Shown here in pieces: positions 22,241 to 31,786 of a stretch of DNA of 64,000 nucleotides. The first letter of the stretch is position 1. Every line of letters starts with the position of its first letter. The notes beneath the pieces were generated by a model. The model was not told the DNA's origin. It ran no database searches and was given only the letters and a program-made list of their open reading frames with translations. The stretch is from assembly GCA_003222635.1 (NCBI GenBank), contig QHWQ01000021.1, positions 1-64,000 on the forward strand. The letters are read 5' to 3'. The position numbers and the translations under genes are program-made. This DNA comes from Acidobacteriota bacterium (GTDB lineage Bacteria > Acidobacteriota > Vicinamibacteria > Vicinamibacterales > UBA2999).

Positions 22241-22984
22241 ATGGAATGGATGACGACGGCCGAAGGGTGGGCCGCTCTTCTGACGCTCACCGTCCTGGAG
22301 ATCGTCCTCGGCATCGACAACGTCATCTTCATCGCGATCGTCGCCGGAAAGCTGCCGCCGGGCCGCCGCGAGCGCGCGCGGCGCACGGGCCTGTTTCTGG
22401 CGATGTTCATCCGCATCGCGCTGCTGCTGTCGATCGTGTGGGTGATGAGCCTGACGCGGCCGCTGATAACGTTGTTCGGCCTCGACCTGTCGGGCCGTTC
22501 GCTCATCCTCGCCGGCGGCGGGCTCTTCCTGATCTTCAAGAGCACGCGCGAGATTCACGAGAACCTGGAAGGGGAGGACACGGACGATGCGCCGCACCGG
22601 CAGGCCGTCTCCTTCACTGGCGTCATCATCCAGATCCTGCTGCTCGATATCGTCTTTTCGCTCGACTCGGTGATCACCGCCGTCGGCATGGCGGAGTTCG
22701 TGTCGATCATGATCGCGGCGATCATCATCGCGGTGTGCACGATGCTGTTTGCCTCGACCGCCATCGCGGAATTCGTCGAGCGCCACCCGACGGTGAAGAT
22801 GCTGGCGCTCGCGTTCCTGCTGCTGATCGGCCTGTCGCTCATCGCGGAGGGCTTCGGCCAGCACGTGCCGAAGGGGTACATTTACTTCGCCATGGGCTTC
22901 TCGGTATTCGTGGAGATGATCAACCTGCGGGTGCGGTCGAAGGCGCACGCCGTGCAGCTTCGCCGCACCTTGCCTGACGAATGA
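22241..22984 (+). CDS. TerC family membrane protein
   Basis: TVLEIVLGIDNVIFIAIVAGKLP, LDIVFSLDSVITAVGMA, VEMINLRVR. Confidence 0.95.
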   Translation: MEWMTTAEGWAALLTLTVLEIVLGIDNVIFIAIVAGKLPPGRRERARRTGLFLAMFIRIALLLSIVWVMSLTRPLITLFGLDLSGRSLILAGGGLFLIFKSTREIHENLEGEDTDDAPHRQAVSFTGVIIQILLLDIVFSLDSVITAVGMAEFVSIMIAAIIIAVCTMLFASTAIAEFVERHPTVKMLALAFLLLIGLSLIAEGFGQHVPKGYIYFAMGFSVFVEMINLRVRSKAHAVQLRRTLPDE

Positions 22985-23661
22985 GCGACGCCGAGCCCTC
23001 GCTGGCCACGATCGAAGCGCGCACGCACGGCCGCTACCTTGTCCGGCCACCGCGCACGCCAGGACCCTGGCCGCTGCTCGTCGGCTTTCATGGGTACGCC
23101 GAGGCGGCCAGCGACCACATGGAGGCGCTGCAGACCATCCCGGGCGCCGACCAATGGCTGCTCGTCTCCGTTCAAGCGCTGCATCCCTTCTACACGCGCA
23201 AGGATCGCGTCGTCGCCAGCTGGATGACGCGCGACGATCGCGAGCTCGCCATCGGGGACAACGTCGATTACGTGGGGCGCGTGCTCGCGCGCGTCAGGGC
23301 TGACTATCCGGCGTCACCGACGCTGGTGTTTTCCGGCTTCTCGCAAGGCGGCGCGATGGCGTACCGCGCGGCGGTGAATTACCCCGCCAATGGTCTCATC
23401 GTGCTCGCCGCGGACGTGCCTCCGGATATCGTCGAGCGTCGCGGCGCCGTACCGCTGCCGGCGATGCTGCTTGGCCGCGGCACCCGCGACGACTGGTATA
23501 CCGAGGAGAAGCTAGCCGGGGACCGCGCCGCGCTCGCGCGCCTCGATGCTCGCGTCGAGGTGTGCGTCTTCGACGGCGGCCACGAGTGGACCGACGCGTT
23601 TCGCGCCGCGGCTGCCGCGTTTCTCCACCGCGTGAGTCAGGAGAAACACGGCAGGTCCTGA
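22981..23661 (+). CDS. Phospholipase/carboxylesterase-type alpha/beta hydrolase
   Basis: PLLVGFHGYAEAASDHM, LVFSGFSQGGAMAYRAA, FDGGHEWTDAF. Confidence 0.85.
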   Translation: MSDAEPSLATIEARTHGRYLVRPPRTPGPWPLLVGFHGYAEAASDHMEALQTIPGADQWLLVSVQALHPFYTRKDRVVASWMTRDDRELAIGDNVDYVGRVLARVRADYPASPTLVFSGFSQGGAMAYRAAVNYPANGLIVLAADVPPDIVERRGAVPLPAMLLGRGTRDDWYTEEKLAGDRAALARLDARVEVCVFDGGHEWTDAFRAAAAAFLHRVSQEKHGRS

Positions 23662-25652
23662 AACGCGGAATGCGCTGTCGGCTGAAGGTCGCGGCGGACG
23701 AGAACCCGCAGGCGCACGTCGCGACCGAAATCGAACGTTCCACGATCTTCGTACCGCGACCGCAGAAACGCATCGAGTGCCGGGAACGACGCGGCATAAT
23801 CCGCCGTGTAGACCGGTTCAGGCGGCTCGAAGACAATCGGAACGGGGTGCGCCGCGATGCCCTCGATGACCGTCCGTTGATCCTCCGACCCGGTGAAGTA
23901 GTGCGGTCGAATCCATACCTGTCCGCCCGCGAAACCGCGCGCTGACAGGAAATACAGTTCCTGCAGATAGCCAACCGCAAGCACGCGGTCCGTGGGCCTG
24001 GTGCACGCGTTCACGTACCGCGCGACGCGCGTGATGCCCGGGTCGTCACCAAAGGCGGCGACGGGTGGATCCGTGGAGAGCAGCGCGTAGACTTCCGACG
24101 CCCGGTGCCGCACGCCTGACACGCCGCTGAATGCCCCCGCCTGCCTGAGCTGCGCGGACACCTGTTCGATCGACTGGGTACTGAGAATCGTCAACAGCAA
24201 CAGCACGCAAGTCGCCGCAATGCCGAGGAGGCGCAGCGGCCGCCGCGACGCGTTGATCATCACCGCCACGAGCCACGCGGCAAGAACGCCGGTGACTTCC
24301 GTCACGTCAGCGAGCCGCGACGTCAGACTGCCCCGCAGGAAGCCGCGATCGATGAGCACGGCGAGCAGGACGACGATGGCCATTTTCTCCGCGCCGCGCG
24401 TCCATCGCTCCGGAGACGGCGCCTCCGCGCGTCGCAGCAGCGCGATCATCGCGGCCAGTGGCAGACCCCACATCAGATAGTAGAGAAACGGCGCCGCGTT
24501 TTCGGCGCGCAGAACTCCCGGCAGCACGCGATAGCGTGTTGCCGCCGCGCCCAATCGTTCGATGGCCGTCGGCTGACGCGCGTAGGCCGGATCGTTGATG
24601 ACGAAGAGCGACCGGTCGATGCCCTGCGTGTCGGCAATCGCCGGCTCGGTGACGATCGCCTGCAGGCGCTGCCGTGACCAGTCCGTCAGCAAATACGTGC
24701 GCACACCGGATGGACGCACGTCGAACAGACGCAGCCCGTGCCGCCGCTCGTCCTCCTCGCGCGTGCGATCCGTGACCGCCGCTGCCCATCGCACGTTGAC
24801 GTGTGGCAGCTGCGGCGGCCGTTCGACTCGAACCACGGCTGGCATCGACCAGTCGAAGCTGAAACGCGGGCGCTGCAGCGTCGTATGCGGCAGCTCGGCC
24901 TGGATGAACGACCCGAACGCGCGGAAGTAGTGGACGACGCCGCCGTGCGCCTGCATCCAGATCAGATACGGCGACAGCGCGGCGGTCGTCATCGCGGCAA
25001 GCAGGACGGTCTCCGTCGCCGCGCGTCGCAGCGTCCTGTCATGGGCGACGACCACCGACGCCGCTCCGGCAACGAAGATGTAGATGCCGTGATCGTGCCG
25101 CAGGAGGAAACCGAACGCGATGCTCAGCGCCATGAGCGCGAGCGATCGCCGCGTCGGCCGGTCGATGTACCACCAGCACACGGGGATGGCCACGGCATAC
25201 GCAAGCAGCTTCGGGTAGTTGTACAACCGCGGCGCCATGGCGATCTGCAGGAGAGCGATCGCGACGGCAATCGCCGTCGACCCGCTCGCGCGGCGTGCGA
25301 GCCAGAACAGCGCCGCGCAGCTGAGGCCGAGCAGTCCCATCGTCAACACGGCTTCCGCGAACAACGTATGCCCGAAGGTGAGGAGACTCGCCGCCGACAG
25401 CATCACCGGCAGGGGCTGTCCCTGATCCCAACCTGGCAGCGGCATGTCGCCGAGCACGACCTGCTGCGCCTCGGACAGCGTGACGAACTCATCGTTCTCG
25501 AAGCCACCGAGCGGACCGCCGAGCGCCCCGAAGCGGTAGACGCACGTGAGCGCGGCGAGGAATGCGCCGATGCAAATCAGGACCGCGACACGCCCGCGCG
25601 CGCGCGATGTAGGTACAACTCTCCCAAGCGAGAGCGCTTGCGCATTGGACAT
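23637..25652 (-). CDS. Polytopic membrane protein, GT39/ArnT-like glycosyltransferase candidate (paralog A)
   Basis: FGALGGPLGGFENDEFVTLSEAQQVVLGD...YNYPKLLAYAVAIPVCWWYIDRP, many TM segments; similar to the protein at 25692-27749. Confidence 0.7.
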   Translation of the reverse strand: MSNAQALSLGRVVPTSRARGRVAVLICIGAFLAALTCVYRFGALGGPLGGFENDEFVTLSEAQQVVLGDMPLPGWDQGQPLPVMLSAASLLTFGHTLFAEAVLTMGLLGLSCAALFWLARRASGSTAIAVAIALLQIAMAPRLYNYPKLLAYAVAIPVCWWYIDRPTRRSLALMALSIAFGFLLRHDHGIYIFVAGAASVVVAHDRTLRRAATETVLLAAMTTAALSPYLIWMQAHGGVVHYFRAFGSFIQAELPHTTLQRPRFSFDWSMPAVVRVERPPQLPHVNVRWAAAVTDRTREEDERRHGLRLFDVRPSGVRTYLLTDWSRQRLQAIVTEPAIADTQGIDRSLFVINDPAYARQPTAIERLGAAATRYRVLPGVLRAENAAPFLYYLMWGLPLAAMIALLRRAEAPSPERWTRGAEKMAIVVLLAVLIDRGFLRGSLTSRLADVTEVTGVLAAWLVAVMINASRRPLRLLGIAATCVLLLLTILSTQSIEQVSAQLRQAGAFSGVSGVRHRASEVYALLSTDPPVAAFGDDPGITRVARYVNACTRPTDRVLAVGYLQELYFLSARGFAGGQVWIRPHYFTGSEDQRTVIEGIAAHPVPIVFEPPEPVYTADYAASFPALDAFLRSRYEDRGTFDFGRDVRLRVLVRRDLQPTAHSAFQDLPCFS

Positions 25653-25691
25653 CTGGGGGAATCCGAGGGGGAGTATACCTAAGATCGGCCA

Positions 25692-27749
25692 TTGAGTGAC
25701 TGGCGCGTCGGTGCCATCTACAATCCCTACGAAGTGCCGTTCACGTACGACGCACCGTTGACTCCGGTTCGCCAGCGCGTCAACGGCCGCACGATTGCCG
25801 TTTCGATTATTGCCTCCGGGTTGGTCGCCGCCACGATGCTGTATCGAGTCCTCGCCATGGGGGGGCCCCTGGGAGGCTTCGAGAACGATCAGTTCGTCAC
25901 CCTGTCCCAGGCGCAGCAAATTGTCATGGGTGACTGGCCGGTACGCGATTTCGTCGCGCTCGGCAAGCCCTTGACGCTGCTCTTGTCCGCATTCGGCCAG
26001 GTGTTTCTCGGGCGAACGCTGCTCGCGGAAGCCGTGCTGACGTCAGCGTTCCTGGGCGTCTGCGCGGCGGTCCTCTTTGTCATGGGCTGTCGCGCCTCGG
26101 GGTCGATCGTGATCCCGCTGCTGGTGGCGCTGATGCAGATCGCCATGGCGCCGCGCTTCTATAACTATCCGAAGCTCCTCGCCTACGCGATGGCCATCCC
26201 CGCCCTGTGGTGGTACATCGACCGTCCCGACCGGCGGCGGCTCGCCGTTCTCGCGCTTGTCGGCGTCCTGGCGTTTCTCCTTCGCTACGATCACGGTGTC
26301 TACGTGGGCATCGCGGCGATCCTCGCGGTCGCGCTCGCATGGCGGCTGGACGTGCGGCGGATGGCGACCGACATTGCGCTCCTGGGGGCGATGGCGTTCG
26401 CGCTCGTGGCTCCCTACCTCGTGTTCATTCAGTTGAACGGCGGGCTCGTCGAGCATTTTCAATCGTTCGTTCGCTACGCCACGCAGACCGCATCGCGCAC
26501 CGCCTATCGTCCGGTGGACATGTCACTCGATTGGTCACAACCGTTCGTCACGCGCGTGCCGACCTTGCGCGACGGGCCGCGGATCAACGTGCGATGGGTG
26601 CCGGGCATGGCGCCGGCGCAACGCGCCGCGCGTGAGGAGGCACTCGGCCTCGTGGAGCCGGAGCCTATTCGGGCGGACGTCGTCAAGTACGCGTTGCTGG
26701 ACTCGTCTCCAGCGCGTCTCGCCGCCATCGTGACCGATGCGGCGATTGCCGACACCTCGGGAATCGATCGCGACACGTTCGTGATCAACGATCCGTTCTA
26801 TACACACGTGCCCACGCCGGGCGACCGGTTCGTGGCGTTCATGACAAGCGTGCGGATATTGCCCGGCATCTTTCGTCCGGTGAACGCAGCGCCGTTTCTC
26901 TTGCACCTGATGTACTTGATACCGCTCGCCGCGCTGATACTCGTGCTTGCGGGAGGCGCCGGTTCGGCAACGATGGCGGCAGGCAGGCCATCGACGGCGA
27001 AGATTGTGGTGCTTGTCGTATTGACGCTGCTTGTCGAACGGAGCTTTCTGCGCGGCAACCTGCCGTCGCGGCTGGCGGATGTGAGCGAACCAGTCGGCAT
27101 CCTTGCGTGCTGGGTCGCCGCGGCGATGCTGCTGCGATCGTCACGTTGGGGCACGTGGCTCGCGGCGGGCTCGCTGCTCGCCGTGTTCGCGGCCTCGGCG
27201 GCGAGCGTCGAAGCGCTGGAGAATGTGTCCGGACAGGTACGGCAGTCGGGCATCGTCACGGGTGAGGTCCGCGATCGTGCGGCTGGTGTCTACACGCTGC
27301 TCACGGCGCAGCCGCCCGTTGACGCCTGGCCTGCCGACACCGTCGGCATGGAGGCCCTCGCCCGCTACGTGCGCAGCTGCACCGCTCCAACCGATCGTGT
27401 GCTCGCCGTCGGGTACATCCCCGAGCTGTTCTTCATGGCATCACGCCAGTTCGCCGGTGGCCATGTGTGGATTCAGCCTCGTTTCTTCAACACCGCCGGG
27501 CACCAGGCGTTGATGATCGACAGGATCCTGAGCTATCGCGTGCCCATCGCGATCACCGTGGCCGAGCCCGAGTACACGGCCGATTATGTGAAGAGTTTTC
27601 CGGCGCTCACGAACATGTTGCACCGCGAGTATCAGGAGGCTGCGACCGAGGACTTCGGACGCGGTTTTCGATTCCGGATCCTGATCCGGCAGGGGATCAC
27701 GCCGACGCGGACCTACCAACCGAGCCATCTGCCGTGCTTCTCATCGTGA
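25692..27749 (+). CDS. Polytopic membrane protein, GT39/ArnT-like glycosyltransferase candidate (paralog B)
   Basis: MGGPLGGFENDQFVTLSQAQQIVMGD...YNYPKLLAYAMAIPALWWYIDRP; start codon uncertain. Confidence 0.7.
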   Translation: MSDWRVGAIYNPYEVPFTYDAPLTPVRQRVNGRTIAVSIIASGLVAATMLYRVLAMGGPLGGFENDQFVTLSQAQQIVMGDWPVRDFVALGKPLTLLLSAFGQVFLGRTLLAEAVLTSAFLGVCAAVLFVMGCRASGSIVIPLLVALMQIAMAPRFYNYPKLLAYAMAIPALWWYIDRPDRRRLAVLALVGVLAFLLRYDHGVYVGIAAILAVALAWRLDVRRMATDIALLGAMAFALVAPYLVFIQLNGGLVEHFQSFVRYATQTASRTAYRPVDMSLDWSQPFVTRVPTLRDGPRINVRWVPGMAPAQRAAREEALGLVEPEPIRADVVKYALLDSSPARLAAIVTDAAIADTSGIDRDTFVINDPFYTHVPTPGDRFVAFMTSVRILPGIFRPVNAAPFLLHLMYLIPLAALILVLAGGAGSATMAAGRPSTAKIVVLVVLTLLVERSFLRGNLPSRLADVSEPVGILACWVAAAMLLRSSRWGTWLAAGSLLAVFAASAASVEALENVSGQVRQSGIVTGEVRDRAAGVYTLLTAQPPVDAWPADTVGMEALARYVRSCTAPTDRVLAVGYIPELFFMASRQFAGGHVWIQPRFFNTAGHQALMIDRILSYRVPIAITVAEPEYTADYVKSFPALTNMLHREYQEAATEDFGRGFRFRILIRQGITPTRTYQPSHLPCFSS

Positions 27750-27756
27750 GACAGCG

Positions 27757-28675
27757 GTGACGCTCCGCGAGCTTGGATGGAGCGATCGGTTTGCCGCCGC
27801 GTACCAACCGTGGGAATCGAAGATCGACATCCAGCCCGGACGCGTCGCGATCGAGTTCAACCAGATTTTTCGCATCTACGTCGACGGCGGGGAGATCGAC
27901 GCCGTCACCGCCGGACGCCTGAAGCATCGTGCGCGCGGGCGCGTCGAGCTGCCGGCCGTCGGCGACTGGGTCGCGCTTCGCAAACGTCCCGAAGAAGATC
28001 GCGGCGTCATCGTGGAAGTCCTGCCGCGCCGCAGCGCCTTCACGCGCCGCGCGGCCGGCGAACCGACCGGCGAGCAGGTGGTCGCCGCCAACGTGGACGT
28101 GGTGTTCGTCGTGATGGGGCTCGATCGTGACTACAACCATCGCCGGCTCGAGCGCTACCTGCTGATGGCGCGCGAGAGCGGCGCGTCGCCGGCCATCATC
28201 CTCACCAAGCCGGACCTCTCGTCCGATCTGTCCTCGCAGCTCAACGACGTGACGACGCTGGCGGGAGATGTCATCGTACACGTGGTCAATCCGAAAGCGG
28301 GAGAAGGGCTCGATCACGTGCGGCGGCATCTCGCGCCGGGGCGTACGGCGGCGCTGCTCGGATCGTCCGGGGTAGGGAAGAGCACGATCATCAACCGGTT
28401 GGTTGGCGAAGACGTCCGCCGCACGCAGGAAGTGCGCGCGGCCGACTCGCGCGGCCGCCACACGACCTCGCATCGTGAGCTCGTCGTGCTGCCGGACGGT
28501 GGGCTGATCATCGACACGCCGGGGATGCCGCGACGAGCCGCGATGCGCCGTCAAGGCCGCCGTCGCCGAAGGAACGGTTTCAGCCGATCGGCTCGACAGC
28601 TACCTCAAGGTGCAGGACGAGCTCGCGGAGCTGGCGCGCCAGCAGGAGGAGCGGGCGCGGAAGATGAAGCGCTAG
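27757..28675 (+). pseudogene. rsgA: Ribosome small-subunit GTPase RsgA, internal deletion/frameshift near 28527
   Basis: GSSGVGKSTIINRLVGE, LIIDTPGM then frame break; C-terminus DEPRCAVKAAVAEGTVSADRLDSYLKVQDELAELARQQEERARKMKR in another frame, stop at 28675. Confidence 0.88.
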
Positions 28676-29774
28676 GCGGCGGAGGGGCGGGTGGAAGCAG
28701 CAGATCCGCTTGCGGAATAGGCTTCGGCCCCGACGGATACCTCGATTGATAGACCGGTGCGTCCGGCAGCCGCGGCATATCCGCGCTCACGAACTGATCG
28801 ACCGGCATCACCCAGAGTCCGCCGAGCAGCACCACCACCAGCAGCGCCACCGCCATCAACACAAGACGCCGCCGGCTTGGCGCCGCGGCTGTCCCCGTTG
28901 AGGCTTTTGCGGCTTTCCGCTTCGGGCGGCCGGTCGCCGGAAGACGCAATCCCAGACTCGCTGCCCCCTCCTCGACGATCGCCGGCGTCAGCCGGTTCAC
29001 ACGCATCTGCGCCGCCTGCATCAGCGAGCGATCGCAGAGCAGGTTGATGATGCGCGGCACGCCGCCCGTGAAGGCGTGCACGAGATCGAGCGCGGCGGGT
29101 TCGAAGGTGACCGCCGTCGATCCGCGCGCGACCCACAGCCGATGCGCGATGTAGGCCTCGACCTCCTCGCGGTTGAGCGGCTTGAGCGTGGCGCGAATCG
29201 AGATGCGCTGATCGAGCTGCCGCATCTCCACCGCCGCGAGCATGTCGAGCAGGTTCAGCTGGCCGACGAGCACGATTTGCAGCAGCTTCGATTCGTTCGT
29301 CTCCAGGTTGGAGACGATGCGGATCTGCTCGAGCACCTGCGGCGAGAGGTGCTGCGCCTCGTCGATGATCAGCACCGCGCTGCCGTGAATCGGCATCAGC
29401 GAGAGCAGGAACTCGTGCAGCGTGCTGATGAGCGCGTGCTTGCTCGCGGTGGCGATGCGTCCGCTGCGCACGCCCTCGCGCGAGACGACGCCGAAGTCGA
29501 GCAGCACTTCGCGCAGCAGCTCTTCGACCGACAGAAACGGATTCAGAATCAGCGACGTGAAGACGCTCGCGTCGAGCTGCTCGAGAAGCGCCCGGCAGCT
29601 CGTCGTCTTGCCGGTGCCGATGTCGCCCGTGAGGACGATGAAACCTTCCTTGCGGCGGATGGCCTGCTGCAGGAGGGTGATCGCTTCGTCGTGCGATTCG
29701 CTGCGGTAGAGGAACCGCGGATCAGGTGTCAGCGTGAACGGCGGTTGTACGAAGCCGAAATACTGCTCGTACAT
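28605..29774 (-). CDS. ExeA/GspA-like AAA ATPase with C-terminal TM
   Basis: MYEQYFGFVQPPFTLTPDPRFLYRSESHDEAITLLQQAIRRKEGFIVLTGDIGTGKTTSCRALLEQL, AVLIIDEAQHLSPQVLEQIR. Confidence 0.92.
   Translation of the reverse strand: MYEQYFGFVQPPFTLTPDPRFLYRSESHDEAITLLQQAIRRKEGFIVLTGDIGTGKTTSCRALLEQLDASVFTSLILNPFLSVEELLREVLLDFGVVSREGVRSGRIATASKHALISTLHEFLLSLMPIHGSAVLIIDEAQHLSPQVLEQIRIVSNLETNESKLLQIVLVGQLNLLDMLAAVEMRQLDQRISIRATLKPLNREEVEAYIAHRLWVARGSTAVTFEPAALDLVHAFTGGVPRIINLLCDRSLMQAAQMRVNRLTPAIVEEGAASLGLRLPATGRPKRKAAKASTGTAAAPSRRRLVLMAVALLVVVLLGGLWVMPVDQFVSADMPRLPDAPVYQSRYPSGPKPIPQADLLLPPAPPPPSASSSAPAPPAGAPAPRARPAP
29352..29430 (+). repeat. 79-bp exact direct repeat, copy 1 (inside ExeA-like gene)
   Basis: CTGCGCCTCGTCGATGATCAGCACCGCGCTGCCGTGAATCGGCATCAGCGAGAGCAGGAACTCGTGCAGCGTGCTGATG, identical to 30645-30723. 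Confidence 0.95.
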
Positions 29775-29852
29775 CGACGCGTCGCGGGTCTGCGCGGTGG
29801 CCTGGGAACTCACGCCCACGCCAATATAACAGGGAATGCCTATAATCCCGGC

Positions 29853-30889
29853 ATGATCGCGCTGCTGATTCTGCTGTCGCTGCTCGCGCTTCCGCATCCG
29901 GCCATGGCGCAGGCCCGCGCACAGGCGCCGCCATCCCGTCCGCCGGCGACGCGCCCGCAGCCCGCGCGGCCGCCTGCGCCCGCGGATACCTATTTCGTCA
30001 GCACGCTGTCCGCGGCGGAAATCCAGAACAAGCAGGCCGTGATCGAGACGCCGATGGGCACCATCGTGCTCGACTTGCTCGCCGATGCCGCGCCGAATCA
30101 TGTCGCGCACTTCATCACGCGCGCCCGCGAGGGTGCGTATGACGGCACGATCTTTCATCGCGTGATCCCGAACGGGATCATCCAGGGAGGCGATCCGCTC
30201 TCCACAGATCCCGCGCAAAGTGCACGCTACGGCACAGGTGGCATGCGGGAGCTGCGCTTCGAACGGAACAGCGAGCAGATGTCGCGCGGCGCGGTGGCGG
30301 CCACGCTCGCGCCGGGGATGCCCGACAGCGGCGGCTCGCAGTTCTTCATCTGCATCTTCGACCAGCTGCCGCTCACAGGTCAGTACACCGTGTTCGCCCG
30401 CGTGGCCGAAGGGCTGAACGTCGCGCAGAAGATCTCGCAGGTGGAGGCCGACAACACCGTGCCGAAGCAGCGCGTCGCCATGACGAAGGTGACCATTCGC
30501 GACAAGCCAGCGGCTGGTCCCGAGCCGTTCGCGACGGAAACGGCGGAGGAGCTGTCGAAGTATCGCGCGGTGCTCGAGACGTCGATCGGGAACATCACCT
30601 TCCAGTTCTTCCCGGACAAGGCGCCGAATCACGTGCGGAACTTCCTGCGCCTCGTCGATGATCAGCACCGCGCTGCCGTGAATCGGCATCAGCGAGAGCA
30701 GGAACTCGTGCAGCGTGCTGATGCATCGTCCTCGCGCGTACGCCGGTGCTCGACGGGAAATACACGGCTTTCGGCAAGGTGGTGGAGGGCATGGAGGTCG
30801 TCGAAAAGATCGAAGCCGTTACCGTCAACGGCGAGACCCCCGTCAAGCGCGTCGAGTTGAAGAAAGTAGCCGTAACGAAGATCCCGTGA
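29853..30889 (+). pseudogene. Double-domain cyclophilin-type peptidylprolyl isomerase; second domain disrupted and carrying a foreign 79-bp segment
   Basis: First domain FHRVIPNGIIQGGDP...SGGSQFFICIFDQLPLTGQYTVFARV intact; second starts AVLETSIGNITFQFFPDKAPNHVRNFL, is interrupted, and resumes in another frame as IVLARTPVLDGKYTAFGKVVEGMEVVEKIEAV. Confidence 0.85.
30645..30723 (+). repeat. 79-bp exact direct repeat, copy 2 (inside PPIase gene)
   Basis: Identical to 29352-29430. Confidence 0.95.
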
Positions 30890-30924
30890 ATTGCGGACGT
30901 CCAGCCCCGGAGTAAGGGTAATGC

Positions 30925-31237
30925 TCGGTTTCGTTCGGTACTGCTTGCTGGAACGTCCCTCGACGAGCAGGTGGACGTGATCGGGCATGAAGCAGTACGC
31001 CAGAACCGCAAACGAACAGTCGCGTGCGGCGCGCGAAATCTGCTCCAGCACAAGGGCGACGGCGTCGGCGGTGATGAAGACCGGCGAACGCTCAAACGTG
31101 CAGAACGTCAAGAAATATGCGTGGAAGCCGATGTAATCGAAGACGCGAAGATGCTGCGGCTGCCGCGGTCGCACGCCAGGGACGGCGCAATTCGCGTTCC
31201 ACGTGGCGTCCGGCTTTAGCCGGACGTCCGCCATCAT
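30925..31237 (-). pseudogene. Truncated REP-associated Y1 (HUH) transposase, RAYT/IS200-like remnant
   Basis: FHAYFLTFCTFERSPVFITADAVALVLEQISRAARDCSFAVLAYCFMPDHVHLLVEG; HUH motif HVH present, downstream Tyr region missing. Confidence 0.8.
31205..31232. repeat. REP-like palindrome
   Basis: GGCGTCCGGCTTTAGCCGGACGTCCGCC. Confidence 0.75.
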
Positions 31238-31268
31238 CTCGATCTACTATTCGGCCCGGAGGGCGGAT

Positions 31269-31778
31269 ATGAGAGGCATTCTGATCGGCGCGCTCGGCGC
31301 GACCGTCGTTGTCGTCGCGCTCATGGCGCAGGGCGGGAGCAACGCGAATCCGAAACCGACCTGCAACATGTGCCCGGGGACCTACATTCCACTGTCGGAG
31401 CTCGACGCCTATCGGCAGAAGGCGATCAAGGAGAACCTGGTCGATCAGCAGGTGCGCGACATCGACGGGACGGCGACGCTCAAGCTGGGGCCCGCCATCA
31501 CCAACATGGTGCGGCGGCCCGCCACGCAGGAAACCGTGCGCCTGTTCAACGGGCCGGGCAACAACGGCTCCGAGATCACCAACGGCAAGAGCTACAACCT
31601 CAAGCCGGGCGATGTCATCGTCATCCCGGCCGGCACAGGGCATCAGTTCACAAAAATCGACGACCACATTGACTATCTGATGGTGCGCATCGATCCTGAC
31701 AAGGTGACGCCACTCAGGGATGAAGCCGCATCCCAGCAGTATCTGAAGACCGGCAAACAGCCGGGGGCGTCCAACTAG
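31269..31778 (+). CDS. Exported cupin-fold protein
   Basis: Signal peptide; SYNLKPGDVIVIPAGTGHQFTKIDDHIDYLMVRIDP. Confidence 0.8.
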   Translation: MRGILIGALGATVVVVALMAQGGSNANPKPTCNMCPGTYIPLSELDAYRQKAIKENLVDQQVRDIDGTATLKLGPAITNMVRRPATQETVRLFNGPGNNGSEITNGKSYNLKPGDVIVIPAGTGHQFTKIDDHIDYLMVRIDPDKVTPLRDEAASQQYLKTGKQPGASN

Positions 31779-31786
31779 CACGCATC

